The notes beneath the pieces are model-generated. The model worked only from the letters and a program-made list of their open reading frames with translations, was not told the DNA's origin and did not search any database. A program made the translations under genes and the position numbers. Shown here piece after piece: positions 11,770 through 23,800 of a DNA stretch of 64,000 bases. Origin of the DNA: Symbiodinium natans (lineage: Eukaryota > Sar > Dinophyceae > Suessiales > Symbiodiniaceae). The DNA lies in NCBI GenBank assembly GCA_905221605.1, contig CAJNDS010002258.1, positions 384,501-448,500 on the forward strand. Direction: 5' to 3'. Position 1 is the stretch's first letter, and each line of letters starts with the position of its first letter.

Positions 11770-12757
11770 GGCTTAGGCCAGAAAGCTGTACTCTCCTCTG
11801 GGGCAAGGACCATACGAGGCAGCGTGGGGCGTTGGGGCTTCTCGCAAAGCAACGTGAGGCTAGGAACTGGCTTCTGAGTCGTGGGGCAGTCACTGGAGCA
11901 CACTGAAACCAAGCCCCCTTCTTGTCCCTTCTTGTGAAAAGGTCAGCCCAAGGGATGCTCGAGGTAAGTAACCCATGCCTACCCATACTTCAGGAGGTCG
12001 TGGACGCCGAGCTTTATGTTGGATTTTTCGAAGAAGCAGGGGACGTACTTGGAGTCTCTGTGAAGCGTGTGCCTCAGGAGGCTCTTGGCAGGAACTGAGT
12101 ATCCGCGACCACTTTGCCGTGCCAAATGGGTGTTTAGTAGACATCGTGCACGAGCCATTCGCACCGGAAATGTCCGGGCATGTCCCTGCTTTAGAATGCT
12201 TCATGCTTCACAATGCAAGTGCTCTTGGCGCTGCCCCATGTCGCGGTCACTTGCGGAAGCAACTGCCAAGCCGTCCGAGGTCGGTCCATGTTACGGCCTC
12301 AGGTGCAAGCATATTGACATCTGGATTAGATTTGATGGAGATGGCTCTTGTTTTGCGGCATCTCCTGTCGGCCGGTACTTGTACTTAGCTTTTGTAGCTG
12401 CAGCAAAGAGTTTCAAAAGGAGTCCGCTTCAGCTCTTTCTTCTCGAATGGCCCCGACTGTCACCATGCTCAGGGCCTCGCTGTCCGCTTCACACAACCAA
12501 TATTTGTCCGCTTGAGCCTGAGTCGGAGAACCACGTAGAGACGTAGAGCCACAGGCATGGGCTGGGAACTCGCCGCAGACGCACGCAGAGGGTTTGCGCT
12601 GCTGCTTGAACTGTTACCTGCGGCGGGAAGGTGCGACTGTTCGGCAGAGCTGCGCTGGCGCAGTGGACAGCCTCAGAGACTCAGAGTCAAACGTTTGGCC
12701 TACGGACCATGCTTCATGTTGATGACACCGGCAGTTTTCCCTCTTTTCCCGCTTCAA
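11770..12757. other. No confident gene
   Basis: Several 100-160 codon frames overlap on both strands with none clearly favoured. The + frame at 12557-12796 ends in DNA better explained by the exon at 12759-12797. Confidence 0.4.
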
Positions 12758-12758
12758 G

Positions 12759-13652
12759 GTGCAGAGTCTGCCGGCCAAAGTTCGGGACGTGACTGAGGTA
12801 AGTGCTCAAGCTGTCTGATGGGCAAGGTGTGGGAAAGTCCCTGCACCCCAGTTGTACTTCTGGAGGTTCGAAGTCAGACGGTGAACCCTTGGTGGGACGA
12901 GATCTTGGAGTTCGAGGCCCTGGCCTTGGCAGCTCATTGGGGCTTCCTTGCAATATCAGAATCTTACTACACTATACAACTTTTCTAATATTGGAACATG
13001 AATATACTGATACGGTAGAATATGATCATATTATTGCAATGATATTATGATCGAACGATACACTAATGGAGTGATGTACTCATAAAAGGTCAATGTACGA
13101 ATATGACAACATACTAATACGAGTCCAATATATATATATACATAAACACGATGTTCCAATTTTCAAACATACGAATATAATGGCAAAATGACTTAAAGAT
13201 CATACTAGCACAGTACCGAAATCACATGGTAGTATAGTGACATAGTAATATAAACAAACAACACACCTTTCGCCTCCCTCTGCAGATCCCGGTCTTCGTC
13301 GGCGACCGTCACATCTCCCACAGTCCCGACTACCGTCTTGTCCTGAGACTCCATGTCACAAGGGGCCTTTCAGCAGCTAGGAGTTACTTTATACGTGTCC
13401 GTGGTCAGCAGCTCAAACTAGGCCTCTACTTTCAAGTCTTCTGCAAGGAGCGAATGCTCCCTGGCTGGGCTTACTTAGGGGAGGATCGACGGGGGGCATG
13501 TCTAGGCTCAAGAGCAGGGGGGTGAACTGAGGAACAACGAGAAGTTGCTGGCTGAGCTCTTCGTGCCACTCGCGGATGCGATCCGTGCAGATGGCCAGAA
13601 GGCAGTCCGGGAAATGGGGGGCACTTTTGGCCGGTCCTCGGGGGCCGTTTAA
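12759..13652 (+). CDS. Candidate multi-exon gene with a C2-like exon
   Basis: Four + strand pieces fit exon structure. (1) 12759-12797 between AG and GTAAGT, reading VQSLPAKVRDVTE, 13 codons, phase 0. (2) From 12827 or 12866 to about 12950, in the frame containing LEVRSQTVNPWWDEILEFEA, which resembles the T-x-NP-x-W-x-E-x-x-x-F strand of C2 calcium/lipid-binding domains. (3) From 13286 after CTCTGCAG, starting IPVFVGDRHISHSPDYRL and open for about 80 codons. (4) 13506 to about 13643, reading NNEKLLAELFVPLADAIR and then GQKAVREMGG. Piece 2 to 3 spans an AT-rich island. The C2 assignment rests on one motif and the joins are not fixed, so both gene and family are tentative. Start and end are unknown. 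Confidence 0.4.
12952..13265. repeat. AT-rich island inside a putative intron
   Basis: About 310 bp of markedly AT-rich DNA with sharp edges, rich in ATAC/ATATT words, between two candidate coding exons in mid-GC DNA. It ends just before a pyrimidine tract and acceptor (13265-13285). No protein match is apparent. Similar islands lie at 60655-60905 and 62285-62440. Confidence 0.7.
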
Positions 13653-13659
13653 GAATGCT

Positions 13660-15564
13660 TGAGGCAAAGTCCTTCGAACTGAAGCCCACGGAGATGCTGC
13701 TAAACCGGGACTGGGACTCAGGTGTTTTGAGGCGAATCTGGTTTTGCCATCTTGATGCCTTTTGCTCTCAGGGCAGGAAGTCCAGCAGAAGCAGCGCCGG
13801 GGGCTTGGGTCACCACACGGCTGGGAAATCTTCAGCTCCATTGCCGAAGGGCCCCAGACACGAAGCCTTTAAACTTTAACATTCCAGCTGCCTTGACAAA
13901 AAGCAGGCAGCCAGCGGCGCTGGGAAGGCGCGTGCTCGTCTCTTTTAAACAGTTTTAGTCCGTTGCCACCGCGCTCGCGCGCGCTCGCGTCCATCTTGCT
14001 CGTCGGAGAGGGCCCGGGCAGCTTCGTACACCCTTGTCTTTCCGGAGTCGAAGTCGACTCCCTTCGCCGAGGTTCGTTTTGGAGGTTTTGGGCTTACAAG
14101 GTACGTCCAATGTCGCCTTGGGGGGTACGCCTTTCGGAATGTCACCTCTTTTTTTGCCCCCTGTGACGGTGTAGCAGCGGGCGTCTGTGGATCCAACGCG
14201 GCTGAGCACGGCTTCAGCTTGCCTGGTAGCATTGGCAATGCAACGCTGCACATTGCGCGGATGATGTTTGTGAAGCATCGAGCCACTGCACGGAGTCATG
14301 GCGGTTTGCCTTTCCGTCCAAGTGTGTTTGTCGCACCTGTTTTTGTGAACCATGGTATTGAGCTGCTCTTGGCATGACATTCGTAGCGTCGTAGCAACCT
14401 CGAACAATGAGGAAAAGCCGACTCTCTGCCCAAACCTCAGCCCATCCAGTCGAAAGAGAGCGTCATGGGCACTGCACCTGTGAGATCTGAGAGTGACTCT
14501 GTAATCGTTTTACAAGCTGAGAATCCCGCATCATCTTTCCGATCAGCCATCCGACACTACGTAGCGCAGCGCACTAGTCGCACATGGAAGCTGCGCAACA
14601 CAGGTCTGGCGTTTCAGGCCATCGTGCGGAGAGCTCAGACAAGAATGTGAAACGTATTCCCCGGTAACTTTCCTTTGCAACGCTAAGACTTCAGCACGGA
14701 ATCACAGTCGTTTGCGCGGCAACCGCTTGATGACGCGACTTGTAAGCGGCTTGGCGTAAGGAACAGATGGGACACCTGCAGCCCAGGCCATGTCCAAAGC
14801 AGATTCAGTGCACGGTGGAACGCCCGCAGCTCAGTCTACAACAATTCTGCAACTTGGATAGACAGGCTGTGGGCGCCTGGAGCACGATGCTGTTAGGCCT
14901 CGTGCTTGGAGTGCTGCTTTGTACTTGGACAGGCCTAGACAGCGTGAAGTACGCCGGCGTGACTCCCAGCCAAGCCACGACTAACACGATTGTCTGAAGA
15001 AGCCGCATTTTTGAGTCATGAGATTCGGATCATTTCGGCTCCGTGCATCCACGGTAAGGCACAGTGGACAAGAACCTTCAAGTTCGGATGTGTTTCGTGG
15101 AGGGCGATCCGATGCTGCCCTGCCCACAGTGCTTTCTATCGATGGACTGAGATGGAAGATGAGGAAAACGACCTGTGCAGGGCAAACCCAAGTGTGAGAA
15201 CTTCTTCCAAGCAGCAGACCGTCAAGCCCGTCAGGGCCCTGGAGAGCTCCCAACATGCGGCAAACGGGGAAGTGATGGTCAGTGATGGTCGATGTTCTCT
15301 TAAGAGTCATGGAGTGCTCTGCGACAGGTCTGGAAACAAAGGTGTGTCTTTGACATGCCAGCGGGGTCCTGGCCTAAGACCGTACTAAGACCCCCGGTGT
15401 CGTTGCCAGTGGCTGGGGAGCGCAGCTTGGCATGAGGCTTCTCCGATCGGGTTTTGAACCTCGCCCTCCCTCCGTCCGCAAGGGATGGGTGCACGACAGC
15501 AGGAGCGCTTTTGCGCATTGCGTGGCTGATGTACCTTCCCGGCAACCCACGTGTGTCCACAGGC

Positions 15565-15603
<39 letters not shown>

Positions 15604-16040
15604 GTGTGTGTGTTTGTTGCTACTTTGGGCATCCTTTGGCTCCTTTGGCTCGCCTGGTGCTCGCAGCCCGTAGCATGGGCAGCCAAGTCCGCGAATTCAG
15701 AAGATCTGGTCCGACGTGCCTAAGGTGGGAGAGCTGACTTCAATGTGAAGGGAGCCCTGTGTGAATGTATGCCGATCGTGGTGCACGTACTGTAGAGTCG
15801 TTTAGAGAGAAACCGCAGAAGAGAGAGAGAACATGAGGGCTTTAGAACAGGGAATGTAGCTACAAGCCCAGCGGAAAATAAAGAAAGAACACACAGGGCG
15901 GGAAGAAGCACTGTTCCATAGGGGTTAGGCGCTGCGCGTGATTCTGTCATGGCCTTCCATGGTGTCCTTTTCTAGCCTCCCCTGGGGGCCTTCGCGCCGA
16001 TTCGCGCCTTCGGCCCGCCCCTGTGGAGTTGGGAGGTCGG
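13660..16040. other. No confident gene
   Basis: Contains a (TG)n microsatellite at about 15567-15613 and a CG-rich stretch near 13971-13989. A 150-codon minus-strand frame (14407-13955) and a small + frame with one hydrophobic segment (14767-14997) are open, but neither shows a domain. Confidence 0.4.
15567..15613. repeat. (TG)n microsatellite
   Basis: About 47 bp of TG repeat with one CG interruption. Confidence 0.95.
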
Positions 16041-16046
16041 GCAGCT

Positions 16047-16237
16047 ATGGTGGCATCTCGGGCCCCGTCCAGATCACCTTCTCGGACGCCTCGCACGCCC
16101 AGAGTACAGCCGACGGCTCAGAATTCGGGGGAGTGGCCTGGCTTCTCCATCAACGCCATCAGCGCCATCAAATTAGAAGTGAGGCGGATATCTGATGAAG
16201 CCCTGTGCCTTCAGATGCAGCAGCTTCGGTCTCAGAG
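16047..16237 (+). CDS. Probable first coding exon, SR/TP-rich N-terminus
   Basis: ATG at 16047 opens a frame with a basic Ser/Thr-Pro tract (around SRAPSRSPSRTPRTPRV) and then a mixed amphipathic part (around FSINAISAIKLEVRRISDEA). It meets a GT donor after 16237 (CAGAG|GTAGCT); without splicing it would stop two codons later. The frame is open upstream to 16023, so the Met is the first in-frame one and is not proven. Downstream exons were not joined. The function is unknown; the composition suits a disordered regulatory or cytoskeletal N-terminus. Confidence 0.4.
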
Positions 16238-16239
16238 GT

Positions 16240-19176
16240 AGCTGCCAGTAGGCAGCTACATTCTAGTGCATGGAGGTGTGCTTCCTTCTTCTCTTGCCTT
16301 TGCAGACTTCCCAGCCCACTCTCACAGTCCTAAGAGCGCATGAATGCGCATAAGGTTCCTGGACAACTGGCACTATGTGGTGATGAAGAGCTCTCTAGGG
16401 AAAACCACGGACCGCCTGAAGGCTTCGGCAAGTATGCGAGACAGGTTTGCCAATTGGCTAGCTCAGACCATCTCAGATCTTTCGAGGCAGCCTAACTGGA
16501 TGGCATGCCAAGCCCTGTAGCATACGTGGCTTGAGCCAGTGCCATTGATGGCAGTGTCGTGTCATCGTCCAGGCATTGGTTTCTCAGATCAGATTGCTGG
16601 CTGCTAGCTTCCTTACGCAGCAGATGGGGCCTTTCCCCCCTACGGAAACTCACAGCTTACAAGACACGCAGAAGTAGCTTCTTGTAAAGCCAAGAGTGAA
16701 CCAGAAGCAGCCCAAACCGAGCCATGCGTGGGCGCGGCGGGTGCTTGGTGCTGGCTCTGTGGGCGCAGCTCGGCTCACAGAGTAGATGTACTTTATCGGA
16801 TCTTTCGGGGGAATTCATGGAAATGCGCATCGTTCTCAACTCAGGTTTGCCACCCTGAGCGGAAGAGGTGCTGGGTGCGCTGATGCTCTTTGCACAGCCT
16901 GGCCATGGCCATGACATGCCACAAGGACTCAGACCAGGGCCATGCCAAAAACTGGCACGAAGGCTTTCGAGGCGAGCTCCTCGAAATTGTTGAGAAAAAG
17001 CATCTCCCTTCTGAGAACTGGGCAGGGTGCAAAGTGTCAGCTGTGCCGGGACAGCAATGCTCCTTGAATGCATGCCCCACTTTTCACCCAAACATGCCCA
17101 AGTGCTCTAACTGTTCAGTTAGTTGAGCTGCACGTGTGTGACGCAAAGCTAGGTCCGAACGCATGTTAGGTTTTCTGAACAACGCAGTTCAGCAGACGAA
17201 GGGTTTTCAGCAAAGGACACTTCCCGTTGGTCCACTCTGCCCCTTTCGCTCTGATTTTTGGTCGGCAGAAGCCGTGAACAATTACGCTGCCGAGATGCCC
17301 ATCAAGCCAACCAGCTGCGTTAGAATCACTCGATTCACTAGATATCAGTATGCTGTTCTGAAAGATGTTATTCGTTTACTATCATGCTGCTATTTTGATA
17401 TTACCACATGGGTTCGATCTTCGAGGCCATGGAATTCCTTAGCCCTTTCCATCGCGCACAAAACTGAGGCAGAAGCGCCTGAGGGAGCTCATGACCAAGA
17501 TGCAGCTTGGAACTCCTCTGACCCCGGAGGCCCCCCCCCCGACTCTCTTTGTGTGGTGGAGCTTGGGATGTTCCCCTCCTCTTACTAGCAGCTCCTTAAT
17601 AGGGATTATAGAACACCCCTATGATAATCGTCATGAGGGACTGGATAGCATAACGGGGGAGCATCCCAAGCGGTAGAATGCATCATGTAGTGCAAGACAG
17701 ATTGCGCCATGTCATGTAGGGACTGTAGCCGAAGACAGAGATATACAGAGACCGCTTGTTTTGGAGCTCGAACCAGAGGAACGATCGGAGATGTGTGGCT
17801 TGGTTCGATGGCTTCTGTCTGCTGAGTTTACTGTGTGTCATCATTGATGCCATGCCCTCCAGTTGTTGCTTGCACCTTGCTAACTTAGCCACCGTCGTCA
17901 TCAGGTCGAGATATGCAGGAAACCAATGATATGTGGCTAGCCACAAACTTTCGTCTGCGCCGAGCCGATGATTTCCAAGCTCTGGAACTCTTCGCTCTAA
18001 CTGAGGCGAGGCGCCACAGTGCGTAATGCACCACAAGTCCACCTAGTTCCAGATTCTGGGCATAGCTTCCTGAAACTTTCTTGTGCCAGCGCTAGGTACG
18101 AATGCAGACGGGCGGACTTAGCATGGATGCAGTCGAGGCCTGCAAGAGATGTTGAAGGTGTTGTACGAGCGCATGGGCTCCCAGTCACTCCCAGTCTTTG
18201 CCAGGCACTCATGAAATGGCAGCCGGCGCAAATGGCCGCCATGCTTGAGGGCCGTCCACCTCCTCCACTTCCTCCGGGACTGAAGCTGGGACATCATCAC
18301 GGTCAAATCAAAAGTAGCCGGTCTGATCCCGTCCGTTCGGAGGTAATTGCGGTAGTTTATAGGTGCGATGCTGCTAAGGAGCCCGGCGGCCATACAGCTC
18401 CTCGGCTACGCTCTTGCTCAGCTGACGCAAAACGAAGCCATTGTGCGATTGTGCGTGTTGTGCTTTTCGGTGGTTGTCAGAGGCAGATGAGCCAGTCTCT
18501 ACCATCTGCTGGGGGCCAAGCCGGGAATTCTCGGGCTCTCATAAAGGGGGGTGGTGGGGTTTCGAGAGCGTTTGTGATTCGTCCAAAGGTCATGTCTGCA
18601 ACATCCTCAGACTCCGGGCCAACCTCTCCACCCTTCACCGCCAACGCCAAGGCAGCTCGAATACTGACATTGCCTTTGTAGGTCTGCCGAGGAACTCAAC
18701 AAACAAAGGGTTTTCAGACGTTCTCCGTTCGAGCCAAGCGGCCTGGAGTCCTCCATGGGAAGCCGCAGTGCAACAGAAGGGGAGCTGGGTGCCCTTGAAA
18801 ACTACATTACATCCCAGTTGCAAGGCATTGGAGAGCACTGTGGTGCAAGAGGAGCTGGAAGCTTTGACCAGAGATCACGAAGGCCCGGCCCTGACATGTG
18901 TCACGTGATTGGCTGAATCGCGCCATTCGCACACCGCTCGAGGTCTTATACGAGACACGGCTGCACCGTGAGCAGGCTAACACACATGTGGACAGTTTGT
19001 TCCACAGCACACGGTACATGTCGCTATGCGCAGGACACAGGCTCCGAACCAGCCTTATCAACCTAGACCAGATCCAAGCTAGTATCTTGAGTGGACAGCA
19101 TGCAAAACAACTGTAGACTCTGTCAGTGCTCACTCAGATTGGGAGGTCGAAGGAGCATGTCATGGGCACTCCTGAG
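16240..19176. other. No confident gene; scattered exon-like frames
   Basis: A 220-codon + frame (18019-18681) and helical-looking + frames near 16935-17030 and 18898-19116 (around DWLNRAIRTPLEVLYE) are open. Some could be upstream exons of the gene at 19177, but no phase-consistent chain was found. Confidence 0.35.
17593..17611 (+). repeat. Copy 2 of the 19-nt dispersed motif
   Basis: TCCTTAATAGGGATTATAG, identical to the reverse complement of 5379-5397. A run of C (17526-17537) lies 55 bp upstream, as a G run lies beside copy 1. Confidence 0.7.
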
Positions 19177-19793
19177 GATTCGGAGGAAAATACGGCGAGT
19201 TCGATCCTTTGGGGAAGCAGGCATACTTGGACCAACTGGCCTTGATCGAGGATGTGATAGCACGACCATGTCAGACTACCCACATGGGCAGAACAGGTAG
19301 GTCCTCAGGCTTTTTTAACGTTAACAAATAATACTAAGGCATACAAGTAGGCCCGAAGTAGGTCAGCAACTGTTCCGGGAAGGACCGATGGCGGGTCTTC
19401 GTAGGCCGCTTCCAGCTCATGGGCGCATCTCGACTGGATGCAGTGCGTTGCAGCAACCCTGTGTTATACATTGTTGCATCTTGTTGCAGTTGCAGCAACA
19501 GTGAAGGAACTGAATCCAGACTATGTAGCCGAGTGCGAGCGCTACTTACAAAGTGTTTCTTGGCGTCATGTGCAGATTGGACGTCATGTCAATGTGCAGC
19601 TACGGGGAATAGTAAGGGCTCGACGCGGACACAGCATGACTTCGTGCATTTGGGGGCATGCTCCACTTTTGTGTTAGTTGCACCTGCCCTGTGATTCAAG
19701 GCTGGCATGTCTATTGAGCAGTTTCATGAGCATCTTCATGCAGCACACGACAAGATGAGAGCCGATGCCGAGAAGGAAGGGCTCAAGCGCTGA
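19177..19793 (+). CDS. Conserved-looking protein of unnamed family, four exons
   Basis: Exons in one reading: A 19177-19250 (FGGKYGEFDPLGKQAYLDQL, then ALIE); B 19383-19424, 42 nt (DRWRVFVGRFQLMG); C 19507-19554, 48 nt (ELNPDYVAECERYLQS); D 19701-19793 (AGMSIEQFHEHLHAAHDKMR to a TGA at 19791-19793). All joins keep phase 0. Donors are GA (19251, or GT if the exon ends at 19253), GC (19425) and GT (19555); every acceptor is AG|G. The product is helical, with a Trp/Phe-rich helix, an LNP turn and a long charged C-terminal helix. From memory, short dinoflagellate proteins share this order, but I know no domain name. Upstream exons are missing. A GC donor four bases before the stop leaves open whether the protein ends there. 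Confidence 0.6.
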
Positions 19794-19799
19794 AGGACC

Positions 19800-20790
19800 T
19801 CGACACCTGATGTGCGCAACGCTCGCAACACTTCATTCCGGAGTTGGCGGCTTATCGCAGTTTCCACGGCATCGTGCCTACAGTGCGTGGCAGAATGGCC
19901 ACCCCTCTCTGGACGAGAAGCACGTGACCGCGAAGGGCGAAGGGCCCCTGGAGATGCTCCAATCACCAGCTCGCTCCGCTAGAGCTCCGAAGCTCATGGA
20001 AGCACGCTGCGACAGCAAAAAAGCAAGCTCCCGGCTGTTCTACAGTCAGTTTGCATCAGAAGCAAGCTTTGCTGGCCTTTGCTGGCATGCATACATGATA
20101 CCTGGCAGCTTCAGAACACCTCGGCAGGTCGTGGAGGCTGCTCTCCAGGTCCTGGCGCTCAACGGAGTGCCTCTCCGAGCAGATGAGCCGCCCGGCTTTG
20201 AGATGATGGGAGCAAGTTCAAGGCACCCGCTTGCCGAGTTTCTTTTGCCTGCCAGATAATCAGATGGGTCTTAGGATCGCAAGCCTCCTGCAAGCAGAGG
20301 CCTCTCGGCTTTGGGCATGCCACTCTATGGAAGTATATGCAAAAGAACTGAAGCTGTACTCTGCGTCAGGAAGAGGTGATGATCTATGAGGTCGTTGACC
20401 GAATACCTGAAGGCCCTGAAGCCTTGCCTTTGCCCATGTCGTGAGCTGATAGTGAGATTAGTTCGGCATGTCGGCAAGGCTTGCGAGAAGGCTTCGAACA
20501 CCTCACTCTAGAGTTGATCGTCGTTGTCACCGCAGCAGCCCGCATGAGGCGCACACAGAAAGCACGGCATGTCCATGTGGCCTCTTATGATTAACTGCAG
20601 GACGACGATAGAGACCAACGACCCTGGACCCATCCAGGCACCAAGGGGGTCTGTCAACTGTGCGTGGGGCGGCATGATGGTTTTCGTTGGGTGACTCGTC
20701 ATCCACCAGGCCGTGCTTGAAGAAGAGAGCGGCACCTCATTCGGCCAGTCCACAATCAAGCGGGCGATTCTGCAGGAACAGCCCGTTGCA
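19800..20790. other. No confident gene
   Basis: A 164-codon + frame (19765-20259) overlaps the end of the previous model. It has a mixed tail (around FRTPRQVVEAALQVLALNG) but no domain. Confidence 0.35.
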
Positions 20791-20797
20791 ATCACGA

Positions 20798-20849
20798 TCA
20801 AGTCTCCCGCAATCGGTCAAGTCTCCCGCAATCGGATAATGGATAATGG
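20798..20849 (+). repeat. Tandem 19-bp and 7-bp duplications
   Basis: TCAAGTCTCCCGCAATCGG occurs twice head to tail (20798-20816, 20817-20835), then ATAATGG twice (20836-20849). The array ends 12 bp before the acceptor of the exon at 20862. Confidence 0.95.
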
Positions 20850-20861
20850 ATCTGTTCTCAG

Positions 20862-23800
20862 GCCGCCACAGAAGTGGCGAAGACCATGCGCTGCAAGGAC
20901 CAGAGAGCGTGAGGGCAGAAAGTCTCGTGAATCGCTAGCGGGGCCCCTGTGACAAGAGTTGTTCTGACAGGAGACTTGGGTCCAGCGCTCAAGGGGGGGG
21001 TGCTGTGGAACGTGGGGACTACGTTTTGCTTGTAATTACCTGCTGCTAGTTACAGAGGAGCTCAGAGTTCTCACCAGGCTCCAGAGTTTAGGAGTGTAGG
21101 GCTTCGGGGCCTTTGCCGAGGCCCCGAATATGGCGCAGCGACTGGATCGCCTGAATCGGTCTGCAGAAATTGCGGAGGAGTCCAACAAGAGGCCCGTCCT
21201 GAAACCTTGTGGAACCAGAGGCTCTCAGATGCAAGCAGCAACTTATCGTACCCTCATGAAATCCTCCCCCCTCATGCGGATGGTGCTGGCTTGTGCAATG
21301 ACAGCACGCAAAGCTAGGCATAGGATGCAGAACAGCTAGTATTGTAGTGCAGTAGTAACTTAGTAGTAGTAGATGTCGTAGGAAAACTGAGACGCATATG
21401 CGCGAGGCTTCTTGTGGTCGAGGCATGGCCGTGTTTTCCTTTTGTCCGGAGGGGCATTGGCCAGTGAAAGCCACTGTTGCCTCTCACACACAAGTTCTCC
21501 CAAAACATCAGGCGCAGTTGAATGAGCTGCCCGAGCAGCGCACGCAGAAGGCTAAGCAGGCCAATCTCCATTCATCTGTTCACCACCATGTGCGATGAGA
21601 GTGGAGTTCCCTTATAGCGCTTACTTAGCTTACTTGCTACCGTCAGCACCGAGCCCACCTCTCTGCAGCGCAGCAGCGAGGCACTCATGGGCTTTGTGGG
21701 AACCAACACGCAGGCACTCAAGGAAGCGGCCCGCTCCTCAGCAAGACGATGTCAGAAGTTGCAAACAAAACACTTGCGCGACCGGCTGGCAAAGCCTGTC
21801 GCGACCTTTGCTCAACCAGACAATTTCAATTTCATCCGCACAACTTGTCTCAATCTGAGTTTCCAGGCCTGGGCCTCCTGGCATGGCGCTATGCTGAAGG
21901 CCAAGGCCAGCGAGGGATGCGAGTCAGAGTTGGTTTTGGGAATCCTGGGTGGCAAACAGTTCTACGTCACATTAGATACCGTCAACTCCTCGAGCTGCCC
22001 GGAGCTGATGTTGCACAATCGTGTGCCTTGATGCTGAGGGCTGGTTGTTTTGTGTGTTTTTCAGCGTCTGCAGCGTCTGCATAAGCAGGGTGAACGCAAC
22101 CTGCGCGAGCGCTACACCCGCGAAGTGGAGGAGCTTCGCGGGAAGTTTTGTGTTCTGCCTTTGATGGCAGCTGCTGTGCATATGCCTTGCAGGATGCAGA
22201 GAGGGGCTTAGCAGAGTTCAAGGCACCTCGGAAGCTTGACATGGCAATGCTTGGCAATGCCGGCCGTGCATCCACTGGATCTTTTGTGCTCCATGCGCCT
22301 GTGTGCGCCTGCGTCGCCTGCGCTGCCTGATCTTCACAGCAGATTGGATCCAGGTAGCACATCTGAACCACATCCGCGGGGTCATGTTCCAAGCGGCGAG
22401 TCGAGAAGAACTGGACGGGAACTCTGAAATTATCTTGAGCCCGCAGAGCGGGCATCCGGCACTGCCCGGTGAGTTCGACTTTCGTATTTGCTGTCTCTGG
22501 GCCATGCTGCCCCTGTGCAGGAGCTCTTGCTGACAGTAGTTTCCGGATGGAAAAGCATGGTTTTGCACCACAAGGCAGGCAACTCTCCGAGTGCTGCGGT
22601 GATACTCATGGTCGCCCATACTCGTGCGCCGCGGCACGCGCTGTGTAGCTTAATACAGCAAGATCGACCTACGCGCCGCAGGCTGAGGCATGGACTGCTG
22701 ATCGTGTCAAAGCGCTGCAGATGACCATTGGCAGGCACCGGATAATTAACAAGCTCCGCTAGCATGCCGCAGGCATATGACATGTGCAGCATAGTGCGCC
22801 CATGATTTTTGCACAGATACATGCATATCCTGGCATACCTGTCGGAGATGCCAACTGCAAGGACGGCGAAGGATATGTGCGAAAAGGTCAAGAAGGCCGC
22901 TTCGAGCCCACAGTCAGCCATTGCGTCGGAATTCCATCCTTTCTGCACGAGGTGATGGTGCGAATACTTTTAGACTACAAGGGATCTTCAGCTTCAGCCG
23001 CCTTTGCTGCATGGGCCATGGGCCTAAAGTCAGGACTACGGCTTGCCTTCGCGCTGGTCGCAACCTCTCGCTGCATGTAGGCTTACGCTTATTTCCAGGT
23101 CCAGTTCAGTGACGCCTACAAGAAGGACAAAGACTTCGAGGACAGCGTCAAAAAGTCCGAGCAGCAGATGAAGGCTAGGTGTACATTCACCCAGGTTGCC
23201 AGAGCAGAGCAAGCTGATCTTATATGATCTTATGAGCTTTCAACTGACTTCAGGTGTATATGGAGAAAAAGAAGGAGGATGCCAAGGTTATGCTGTCAAG
23301 GGTGACGGTCCTTGCCCCAGTACTCTTCCACGCGTCCCGCACGAAGCTACGAAGCGTCCAAGATGCTCACGATGCTTTTGCAACGCCTAGAGTGCCAAAC
23401 ATACCTTAGCTAGTCCCTATATACCTAAGTAGGCGCCTAAACAACCCTCTAAAGAATCCCTAAGGCCCCTCATAAGGGTCCCTGCTTTAGTCCCTGAACT
23501 TTGGAAATGCTCCGCCACAAGCGACAGGCCGCCACAGACACGGGCCTCGTCCAGCAGGCCTTGATGGCGTGGAAGCTTTCCCAGCAGTTGGCCGGCCCAT
23601 CTCCTTGCCGTGGTTTGACCGAGTGCTTGTCAAGCTTCGCGGCGATAGCTCGCCTCATATGACCAAGGGTGAGAGGCAGGCATCTGCAGTTCTAATAGCT
23701 GTGACATGCACATGTGTATGAAAATGTGTATGGGGGGCACCGGGAGGGGGGGGGGCGTGGAGCGTGACCATATGTCTATATATATATACATATGTATAGA

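Noticed and set aside
11261-11986. 241-codon minus-strand open frame
   Set aside because: Much of it reads through the (TG)n/(TCTG)n microsatellite; the rest has no domain.
18019-18681. 220-codon + frame
   Set aside because: Proline/His-rich and low-complexity parts, no motif, and other frames over it are as plausible.
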